Assembly: GCA_947258625.1 (NCBI GenBank)
Contig: CAMYJN010000189.1
Location: forward strand, 1-5,643
Direction: 5' to 3'
DNA: 5,643 nt
Source of the DNA: an uncultured Polyangiaceae bacterium
GTDB lineage: Bacteria > Myxococcota_A > Polyangia > Polyangiales > Houyiibacteriaceae
The notes under the pieces were generated by a model. The model did not search any database. It was not told the DNA's origin and saw only the letters and a list, made by a program, of their open reading frames with translations. Positions 1 to 5,643 of this stretch are shown here, in pieces (position 1 is the stretch's first letter; every line of letters begins with the position of its first letter). The translations under genes and the position numbers were made by a program.

Positions 1-1077
1 GCCTCAGTCGATGCGCCCGATGCCCTCGGCCCCCTGGCGGTTGGACACTCTTCGTTCACCGCCGTCGACGCCGCGCGAGGCGATCGATCGCTGCCCGTCG
101 ACGTCTGGTATCCTGTAGATGACGAAGACGCGGCCGACGCACCACTCGCCGAATACCTCTTGCTCGACCCGCTCGGCCTTCCTTCCGAGGTCGCAGTCGA
201 GGGTTTGCCGGTATCGTCACGGTCGGAGCAGACCCTTCTCGTGTTTTCCCATGGCTATGGGGGAATCTCGATTCAGTCGTTCGGCCTGATGGAGGCCCTG
301 GCCAGCCACGGTTTCATCGTCCTCTCCCCAGAACACACCGGCAACTCTCAATCCTCTTCGACCGACTCCTTCGACGAGGCCGCCGCCAAACGCGTCCCCG
401 ACATCTCATTCCTCATCGACACGATGTTCGGCCGCAACGAGGACCCACAGGACGCCTTCTACCAACGCATCGACGAGAGCGCGGTCGGTGTCATCGGCCA
501 CTCGTTTGGCGGGATGACAGCTGTCGGAATGGCGGCGGGTTGGGCGGGCGCCCCTGCGGACCCCAGAGTCACGGCCATCGCCCCGATCTCCGCCGTCATC
601 GACGGTGAGCTGCAGAGCGACGACCGGCCGAGCCCCAATGCCGGTTTCACCGGGGAGCAGCTCGAGAGCATCACCGTGCCGGTCATGCTGATGGGCGGCA
701 CCGAGGACATCAACGTCCCGATCGGCAACAACGCGATCGCGTTCGAGCAGATGGTCAACGCGTCTCCGCTGTACAAAGTCGACATCATTGGGGCGAATCA
801 CAACCACTTTGCTGCGATCTGCGCGATCGCCGATTGGCTGATCGGCTTCGCCGGGGGCCCGGAGGTCTGGCCCGCCCTCGGCGCCGAGGCACTCATCGAA
901 CCCTACGAGGCCACCTGCAGTCCCGACGTGCTCCCGATCGAAGAAGCCAACCGCCTGCAGAACCTCTACGTCGTGTCGTTCTTCAAGTCGCAGTTGCGCA
1001 GTGAGCCCGGCTACGATCGGTTTCTCACCCCCGCGTTTGCTGCGACCGAGCCCGGGGTCACGGTCACCGTGAAGTAA
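1..1077 (+). CDS. Alpha/beta-hydrolase, dienelactone hydrolase / PAF-acetylhydrolase-like (5' partial)
   Basis: This is a serine hydrolase of the alpha/beta fold, probably an esterase or lipase; the substrate cannot be told. The frame is open from base 1 and the family's usual opening is present (GPLAVGHSSFTAVDAARG, then LPVDVWYP at about residues 31-38), so the true start and any signal peptide lie left of the window. The TTG at 160 is internal. Numbering the 358 visible residues, the oxyanion-hole motif HGYGG is at 84-88, the nucleophile elbow GHSFGG puts Ser at 168, the likely acid is Asp236 in GGTEDINVP, and the likely His is 267 in GANHNHF. The C-terminal block with YVVSFFKSQL and the YDRFLTP motif is also typical. 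Cys274 and Cys306 could form a disulfide, which would suit an exported enzyme. It is followed closely by an MFS gene. Fold and triad are near certain; the subfamily is less so. Confidence 0.9.
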   Translation, partial: ASVDAPDALGPLAVGHSSFTAVDAARGDRSLPVDVWYPVDDEDAADAPLAEYLLLDPLGLPSEVAVEGLPVSSRSEQTLLVFSHGYGGISIQSFGLMEALASHGFIVLSPEHTGNSQSSSTDSFDEAAAKRVPDISFLIDTMFGRNEDPQDAFYQRIDESAVGVIGHSFGGMTAVGMAAGWAGAPADPRVTAIAPISAVIDGELQSDDRPSPNAGFTGEQLESITVPVMLMGGTEDINVPIGNNAIAFEQMVNASPLYKVDIIGANHNHFAAICAIADWLIGFAGGPEVWPALGAEALIEPYEATCSPDVLPIEEANRLQNLYVVSFFKSQLRSEPGYDRFLTPAFAATEPGVTVTVK

Positions 1078-1096
1078 GAGACAGGCCGGGCGTGGC

Positions 1097-2335
1097 GTGA
1101 CCGAGAAGCATTCACTCGATCGCGTCATGTTCATCGGATGCCTGATCGTCGCCGGCGAGGCGGTGTTCAGCCTGCCGTTTCACGTTGCGCGATTTTTTCG
1201 CCCCACGGTTCTGCAAGTCTTCGACTTCACGAACACCGAGCTCGGCGCGGTCCAAGCCGTTTATGGCGTAGTCGCCATGCTCGCTTACTTTCCTGGCGGG
1301 CTATTGGCCGACCGATTCTCCGCGCGCCGACTGCTCACCGGCTCTCTTCTATGCACGAGCGCGGGCGGCCTGTACTTCGCCACGATTCCAGGCTTCAACG
1401 GCGCCTGGTGGCTCTTCGCCTACTGGGGTCTGACCACCATTCTCTTGTTCTGGGGCGCGCTCATTCGGGCCACCCGAGAGTGGGGTGGAACCGACGAGCA
1501 GGGCCGTGCCTATGGCCTTCTCGACGGTGGTCGCGGCCTCTTCGCCGCAGTCCTCGCGGCAGGTGCCGTATTCGTCTTCCAGCTCATGCTTCCCGAAGAC
1601 GCGACGACCGTCACGGCAAACGAGCGAGTGGAGGCGCTCCGCAACGTCATCTTGGTCTACACCGCGGCGACAGCCCTTGCCGGCGTTCTGTGTTGGCTCT
1701 TCGTCCCCGAGCAGCCGTCACGCCTGGTGGAACAGCTGCCGGTCCTTCGAAACGTTCGTAAGGTGCTGCGACTGCGATCCGTCTGGCTCCAGGCGCTCAT
1801 CGTCGTCTGCGCCTACGTCGGATACAAGGGCATCGACAACTATTCGCTCTTCGCAGTGCAGGCCTACGGCATGAATGAGGTCGAAGGTGCGAAGCTCACC
1901 GCGGTCAGCGCATGGGTCAGACCGGTGGCAGCGATCAGCGCTGGCCTCCTGGCGGATCGCTTCACCTCCTCGCGAGTCTCCGCCTTCTGCTTTGCCACCA
2001 TGATCGCCTCGTACCTATGGTTCGGCCTGACCGCCCCCGCGCCCTCCACGCCGTGGATCCTTTACGCCAACGTCCTCGTCGGTTGCGCCGCCGTATTTGG
2101 CCTCCGTGGCGTCTACTTTGCGCTCTTCGAGGAAGGCTCGGTCCCCCTCGAAACGACCGGAACCGCCGTCGGCCTGGTGTCGGTGATCGGCTACACGCCC
2201 GACGTTTTCGTGGCGCTCGCTGGCGGCTGGCTGCTCGACCGTGCCCCCGGCATCCCCGGCCACCAACACTTCTTCTTGTTCCTCTCCGCGTTCGCCGCCA
2301 CCGGACTCATCGCAAGCCTGCGTTTCCGGGCCTAG
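1097..2335 (+). CDS. Major facilitator superfamily (MFS) transporter, 12 helices
   Basis: This is an inner-membrane secondary transporter of 412 residues, the normal MFS length; the substrate is unknown. Hydrophobic segments fall near residues 12-32, 49-70, 81-97, 104-123, 146-165, 186-203, 231-250, 266-286, 295-312, 320-342, 355-380 and 390-408. The loop 2-3 signature (motif A) is GGLLADRFSARRLL at 67-80, and its half-repeat counterpart AGLLADRFTSSR is at 282-293, as expected for the duplicated MFS fold. The hydrophilic loop between helices 4 and 5 carries a distinctive stretch at about 124-147 (WGG, then GRAYGLLDGGRG). Between helices 6 and 7 lies a basic cytoplasmic linker (about 205-228). 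The start is GTG at 1097, 19 bases after the hydrolase stop; there is no strong ribosome binding site, and the in-frame ATG at 1127 (residue 11) is an alternative. The gap leaves little room for a promoter, so co-transcription with the hydrolase is likely. Confidence 0.93.
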   Translation: MTEKHSLDRVMFIGCLIVAGEAVFSLPFHVARFFRPTVLQVFDFTNTELGAVQAVYGVVAMLAYFPGGLLADRFSARRLLTGSLLCTSAGGLYFATIPGFNGAWWLFAYWGLTTILLFWGALIRATREWGGTDEQGRAYGLLDGGRGLFAAVLAAGAVFVFQLMLPEDATTVTANERVEALRNVILVYTAATALAGVLCWLFVPEQPSRLVEQLPVLRNVRKVLRLRSVWLQALIVVCAYVGYKGIDNYSLFAVQAYGMNEVEGAKLTAVSAWVRPVAAISAGLLADRFTSSRVSAFCFATMIASYLWFGLTAPAPSTPWILYANVLVGCAAVFGLRGVYFALFEEGSVPLETTGTAVGLVSVIGYTPDVFVALAGGWLLDRAPGIPGHQHFFLFLSAFAATGLIASLRFRA

Positions 2336-2368
2336 CGGACATCTTTTCCTTTGCTTTTCGTGCCGCGT

Positions 2369-2387
2369 GAAGGGCACCTTCCCCCCC
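2369..2387 (+). promoter_or_regulatory. Leader with Shine-Dalgarno-like AAGGG inside a small hairpin, then a C run
   Basis: AAGGG at 2370-2374 is the only Shine-Dalgarno-like match before the ATG at 2388, with 13 bases between them, which is long. It lies in a perfect short inverted repeat: GAAGG (2369-2373), loop GCA, CCTTC (2377-2381). Seven C residues (2381-2387) then run up to the ATG. If it folds, the hairpin would hide the binding site but also bring it nearer the start. Whether it matters in the cell is inference; a five-base stem can arise by chance. Confidence 0.35.
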
Positions 2388-2852
2388 ATGGCGGACCTCT
2401 CCATCATCGGTTGGCGCGAGTGGCTGGCCTTTCCAGACCTCGACCTCCCTCGAATCAAAGCCAAGGTCGACACCGGCGCGCGTAGCTCATCGCTGCACGC
2501 CTACGACATCGAGGTCTTCACCCGCCGAGGCCGCGATTACGTCAGATTCACCGTCCACCCGGTTCAGCGCGAAACGAAGACGACGGTCCATTGTGTCGCA
2601 GAGCTTCACGAACACCGCCACGTCAAGAGCTCCAGCGGCCATCGAGAGTACCGTCCCATCATTCGCACGCGCATCGAGCTTGGTGGGGAGCGCTGGCCGA
2701 TCGACCTGACGCTCACGACCCGCGACGCGATGGGCTTTCGGATGCTGCTCGGGCGGGAAGCGATTCGGAAGCGCTTTCTGGTCGACTCGGGTCGCTCGTA
2801 TCTATTTCGCGAGCACGTTCCCAAACGAAAGAAGAAGAAGCGAAGGTCCTGA
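2388..2852 (+). CDS. Retropepsin-like protein of the PF05618 'ATP-dependent zinc protease' family (RimB-like)
   Basis: This is a 154-residue protein, short and single-domain as is usual for the family. Conserved blocks in order are IIGWREWLAFP (6-16), IKAKVDTGARSSSLHA (23-38), VKSSSGHREYRPII (79-92), an LTLTTRDAMG block (107-116) and FRMLLGREAI (117-126). The DTGA motif (28-31) resembles the active-site Asp-Thr-Gly-Ala of retropepsins, with Asp28 the candidate catalytic residue. There is no HEXXH and no Walker A motif, so the database name is not supported by the sequence. The Pseudomonas relative RimB is encoded with rimK and acts in RimK-dependent modification of ribosomal protein S6; no rimK is visible here. 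The tail (145-154) is strongly basic (PKRKKKKRRS). ATG 2388 is chosen because it gives the usual short lead into the GWREW motif; GTG 2367 is in frame but would add seven unconserved residues. Family certain, biochemical activity unproven. Confidence 0.93.
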   Translation: MADLSIIGWREWLAFPDLDLPRIKAKVDTGARSSSLHAYDIEVFTRRGRDYVRFTVHPVQRETKTTVHCVAELHEHRHVKSSSGHREYRPIIRTRIELGGERWPIDLTLTTRDAMGFRMLLGREAIRKRFLVDSGRSYLFREHVPKRKKKKRRS

Positions 2853-2860
2853 TCCGTCGC

Positions 2861-5635
2861 TCATCGCACTCGATCGGTCTGCCCTTCGATCGCCCCGGTC
2901 GTTTGGTCGCTCCGCTTCGCCGCCTCGGACACCATTTGAGCCGCGCGTTTGCGCGCTTCATCCACCGCTTGGCTCGCGCGTTTATCTGCCTCGCTGACGA
3001 GTTGCTTGGTGCGCTTGTCGGTCTCGATGCGAAGTCGCTTGGCGCTTTCTTTGGCTGCAATCGCCGCGATCGGGTTCTGGGCGCTCTTCTGCTCGAGCTG
3101 GTCGGCCCGCGCATACCCTTCCTTCCGCGCGAGCGCCGCCGCCTTCGCAGCCTCCGCGCGGATCTGGGCCGCGCGCTTCTCCGCTTCTGCGATGAGTCGC
3201 TCGGCCTGCTCCGTCACTTCTTGCATTGCGCGCGCTTTCTGCGCGGCGAGCTCCGCCGAAACCGCGTCGGCCACCGCGCCGCGGAGACCCTTGGTGTCCA
3301 GGTCCACCGAAACCCGCGGCGCCGTGATCGACCCCGTTAGATTTGCGCGTACTCCCACCATATTCGCCTTCGAGAGGTCCAGCTTGAGCACTTCAACTTC
3401 TTTCGAAAGTTTCGACGACAGCTTGTCCAACGGGACTTCGGTGGACACCTGATAGCTCATCTCCTGGTCCAGCCCATGCGTTCCGCCGACCACCATCGAG
3501 ACTCCTCGTGCCTTGACGGTGAAGGGGTTTACTCGCACGCGACCATCGTCGATTTTGAAACGCGTTCGGAAGCTATCGACGTCTAGAGGTTTCCGAATGG
3601 TGGGCACCGCTTCGTTGAGAGCGGCCAAGGGCTTGAACTCGCTGTTGAGCTTGCTTTGGACCGCGGCTGCAATTCCGCTTGCCGCGATCGTGTTGAGCTG
3701 AGGCGACAAGTCTTCGCCCAGGGTTCCGCTTGCATCGAGGTCCGTTGAAAACCGGCCGTCGAGGAATTGCGCAACCGGTACAAAGGCTCGCATCGAAGGA
3801 AGCGATTCGAACGCTTCGACAAAGCGCGCCTGGTCCACCGCGTAGTGAATGTCGAACCTCGCAGGGGCGTCGATGGGCGTCTCCACCGTGCCGTCGGCCT
3901 TCATCGACCCGCCGAGCGCATCTGCACGGACACCCTCGAGGAAGAGCTTTCGATCCCGCAGCCGGCCGGCGCCCTTGAAGTTTCGCAGCACCAGGTCTTC
4001 GTAGGTGAGCGTTCCGACCTCGAACTGAAGCTTCGCGTCGAGGTTATCAGGCAGCAAGAACGCTTCTCCCTCGCCATCATCGGATGTCTCGCTCGACGCA
4101 AAGTCCTCTACCCGAAGTCGCTTCGACTTCAGCCACAAACTTGCAGTGACTTTCTGATCGTCCAGGAGCAACGTGGTCAGCGGTGACACGACCCCGCTCA
4201 CACTGACGTCACTCTCTGCGACCTGCGCCTCGAGCTCCTTGATCGTCGTGCTCTCGGGGGACAGCACGATGCGCGCGGTGCGGATGCGGACCGGAGGAGC
4301 ATTGACCGGGCGGTAGCTGAGATCCGAGACCTCGACGTTCCCGGAGAGCTTCTCGATTCGCTCGCCCTTTGCTTCGAGCTCGATCGTCGTCACGACCAGG
4401 CCCTCCACCCCTTCAACGTCGGGAATCGGATACGCCTTGGAGATCTCCGCGAGGTCGAAGCGGCCGTCTAAGCTGAGGTCGATCCGCGGCTGCGAGATCG
4501 GCCGCGTGACGGCTACGCGCCCCTTGGCCCGGCTTTTCCCTGCCGCAAAGCCGTACTTCGGAACGTCGATTCGCATCTTGTCCAGATTGCCTCCGGGGTG
4601 CGTCACCGTCGCATCGAGGACCAGGTCGGTGACACCTAGCGGAAGGTCTGGATACTTGAACGCTCCATTCCGGACGTTCGCCGTTGCCGAGAACGAAGGG
4701 ACATCGTCTTCCCCCGGCCCTAGCTCTCCCTGAATCGTCGCCGCGAGCGAAAACGTGCCGCTGGCCGTCAGCCCTTTGAAGTCCGCCGCGTAGGCATTGG
4801 GGATCGCGGAGATCAGCGCCTTGATGGGAAGCCCCTTCTTGGAAGCCAGCTCGAGATCCAGCGCCGTTCCATCGCCTGCCCAGCCGATCTCTCCAGTCCC
4901 TTCGAGGGCAAGCTCCTGGACGGCGACATCGAGCGCGTGAAGCGTCAAGAGCTCTTTATCGGTGTCGACGGTGGCGTTCACATCGACACTCGCCTTCGCC
5001 TTCTTCAAGTACGAAACTCCTCCGAGTCGAGCCGTCAGGGCATCGACCGTGGTCTTCAACGAAAGCTCCTGAACGGCGCCGGAAATCTTGGCGCGGCCGT
5101 CGTGTTCGAGCCCTGCGACGATGACACGAACGCTTGGAGTGACATAGGTGAGCGACCCATTGTTAATTCGGAGTCGTTTGATCTCGAAAGCGACGGCCCC
5201 TTCGGCCGCTTCTGAGCCGCCTGCTCGCTCTGGAACGATGTCGTAGTTTTCTTTCCCATCGGGGTGGACGACCAGGTGCACCTCGGGCGTGTCGACCTCG
5301 ATCGACTCGATCGTGATTTCACGCCTCAGAACGAGCCCGATCAGGTCGATGCCTGCGCCGATGGACTTAGCCTCCAAGAGCGTGACCTCCGCGAAGTCGC
5401 CTTTGCCGGTGATCGCAATCTCCGAAACCTCCGCGGTGAGCGTCGGAAACGTCGACAGCAACGAGACATCGACGTCGGAGAAATTCACCGTCGCGTCAAC
5501 GCGATCGTTCAGCTCGCTTCGCAACCGCTCGACGATCTGATCTCGGAACAGCAGTGGCACGAGGGCGACGCCAACGACGAGGACCCCCAAGAGCCCAAAG
5601 ACCGCAATCAATATGTTCCTTGTCGACTTTTTCAT
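2861..5635 (-). CDS. AsmA-like periplasm-spanning protein with C-terminal 11-residue-repeat helix
   Basis: This 924-residue protein has a basic N-terminus (MKKSTRN), one membrane helix at about 8-30 and a long beta-rich body, expected to sit in the inner membrane and reach across the periplasm. Residues 31-135 match the AsmA N-terminal domain, with the telling stretch SLLSTFPTLTAEVSEIAITG (58-77) and the block ending HPDGKENYDIV (124-134). Residues about 150-560 form repetitive beta-strand modules with short Gly/Asp turns. About 555-780 resembles the AsmA-like C-terminal region, including the TAPRVSVDLD block (771-780). An acidic loop lies at 514-525. AsmA-family proteins (AsmA, TamB, YhdP) act in lipid transport and outer-membrane homeostasis; the role here is inferred from them. 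Residues 794-924 are a charged, Ala-rich repeat helix. The start is firm: an in-frame TAG (5638-5636) directly precedes the ATG. No partner gene is visible upstream because the window ends there. Confidence 0.9.
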   Translation of the reverse strand: MKKSTRNILIAVFGLLGVLVVGVALVPLLFRDQIVERLRSELNDRVDATVNFSDVDVSLLSTFPTLTAEVSEIAITGKGDFAEVTLLEAKSIGAGIDLIGLVLRREITIESIEVDTPEVHLVVHPDGKENYDIVPERAGGSEAAEGAVAFEIKRLRINNGSLTYVTPSVRVIVAGLEHDGRAKISGAVQELSLKTTVDALTARLGGVSYLKKAKASVDVNATVDTDKELLTLHALDVAVQELALEGTGEIGWAGDGTALDLELASKKGLPIKALISAIPNAYAADFKGLTASGTFSLAATIQGELGPGEDDVPSFSATANVRNGAFKYPDLPLGVTDLVLDATVTHPGGNLDKMRIDVPKYGFAAGKSRAKGRVAVTRPISQPRIDLSLDGRFDLAEISKAYPIPDVEGVEGLVVTTIELEAKGERIEKLSGNVEVSDLSYRPVNAPPVRIRTARIVLSPESTTIKELEAQVAESDVSVSGVVSPLTTLLLDDQKVTASLWLKSKRLRVEDFASSETSDDGEGEAFLLPDNLDAKLQFEVGTLTYEDLVLRNFKGAGRLRDRKLFLEGVRADALGGSMKADGTVETPIDAPARFDIHYAVDQARFVEAFESLPSMRAFVPVAQFLDGRFSTDLDASGTLGEDLSPQLNTIAASGIAAAVQSKLNSEFKPLAALNEAVPTIRKPLDVDSFRTRFKIDDGRVRVNPFTVKARGVSMVVGGTHGLDQEMSYQVSTEVPLDKLSSKLSKEVEVLKLDLSKANMVGVRANLTGSITAPRVSVDLDTKGLRGAVADAVSAELAAQKARAMQEVTEQAERLIAEAEKRAAQIRAEAAKAAALARKEGYARADQLEQKSAQNPIAAIAAKESAKRLRIETDKRTKQLVSEADKRASQAVDEARKRAAQMVSEAAKRSDQTTGAIEGQTDRVR
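2864..3256 (-). repeat. Hendecad (11-residue) repeat region in the AsmA-like C-terminus
   Basis: Residues 794-924 divide into 11-residue units with the rough pattern x-E-A-x-K-R-A-x-Q-(L/A/M/I)-V. Units begin at residues 794, 805, 816, 827 and 838. A ten-residue break (849-858, QKSAQNPIAA) follows, then units begin at 859, 870, 881, 892, 903 and a degenerate one at 914. The clearest three are SEADKRASQAV, DEARKRAAQMV and SEAAKRSDQTT (881-913). Small or apolar residues recur at unit positions 3, 7 and 10-11, the 3-4-4 spacing of hendecad coiled coils. The 33-base DNA units have diverged, with only short identities such as AAACGCGCG shared by neighbouring units, so this is an old protein-level repeat. 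Confidence 0.8.
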
Positions 5636-5638
5636 CTA

Positions 5639-5643
5639 CCCTC
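5639..5643 (-). promoter_or_regulatory. Possible ribosome binding site GAGGG of the AsmA-like gene
   Basis: Read on the minus strand, the window begins GAGGG, then TAG, then the ATG at 5635. GAGGG is purine-rich and Shine-Dalgarno-like, but only three bases separate it from the start codon, shorter than usual, and a better site may lie beyond the edge. The TAG in between is an in-frame stop that fixes the start. Confidence 0.4.

Noticed and set aside
160..162. TTG as the start codon of the hydrolase
   Set aside because: The frame is open back to base 1 and the upstream codons encode the family's conserved opening, so the gene is cut by the window edge.
1058..1072. Perfect inverted repeat TCACGG-TCA-CCGTGA at the end of the hydrolase gene
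   Set aside because: It lies in coding sequence for the repeated Val-Thr residues, has no T run after it, and is readily explained by codon choice, so it is not called a terminator.
406..1134. Long open frame of 242 codons on the minus strand opposite the hydrolase
   Set aside because: It lies wholly antisense to a gene with a clear catalytic triad, its product is Arg/Asp-rich with no recognisable motif, and such frames are common opposite GC-rich genes.
2241..2387. Extended N-terminus for the RimB-like protein from an upstream start
   Set aside because: The extra 49 codons largely overlap the MFS gene in another frame and are Ser/Pro-rich without family similarity; ATG 2388 gives the normal family start.
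2871..2892. Two CGATCG palindromes ten bases apart near the convergent gene ends
   Set aside because: They could pair as a stem but have no T run, lie inside the AsmA-like coding region, and CGATCG is frequent in this GC-rich sequence.
2591..3340. Plus-strand open frame of 249 codons running from the RimB-like gene into the AsmA-like gene
   Set aside because: It overlaps two well-supported genes in other frames, and its Arg/Leu-rich product is the shadow of the Ala/Lys/Glu repeat on the opposite strand.

Overview
This is a dense, high-GC bacterial window with four protein-coding genes and very little intergenic DNA. An AsmA-like protein with one N-terminal membrane helix implies a two-membrane (Gram-negative) cell. 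High GC and the gene mix would fit Myxococcota or other former deltaproteobacteria, but that placement is a guess. I see no RNA gene, insertion sequence, CRISPR array, integrase or attachment site. No gap reaches 300 bases.

Layout. Bases 1-1077 (+) hold the 3' part of an alpha/beta-hydrolase of the dienelactone hydrolase / PAF-acetylhydrolase type. Its frame is open from the first base, so its N-terminus lies outside the window. After 18-19 bases comes a 12-helix MFS transporter (1097-2335, +). After 52 bases comes a small PF05618-type retropepsin-like protein (2388-2852, +), the family usually labelled 'ATP-dependent zinc protease'. The three + strand genes could be one transcript. The rest (2861-5635, -) is one large AsmA-like gene of 924 codons that converges on the third gene with only 8 bases between the stops. 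Its start is fixed by an in-frame stop directly before the ATG.

How they work together. No shared pathway is evident. The hydrolase and transporter are adjacent and could handle related esters or lipids, but the sequence does not show it. The retropepsin-like gene is related to RimB, which works with RimK on ribosomal protein S6, but no rimK lies in the window. The AsmA-like protein is expected to span the periplasm and take part in lipid transport or outer-membrane homeostasis.

The most notable structure is the C-terminus of the AsmA-like protein. It is an Ala/Glu/Lys/Arg-rich helix built of 11-residue repeats: five units, a ten-residue break with Asn-Pro, then five more plus a degenerate last unit. 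I found no convincing new multi-gene system; most of the window is ordinary chromosomal content.
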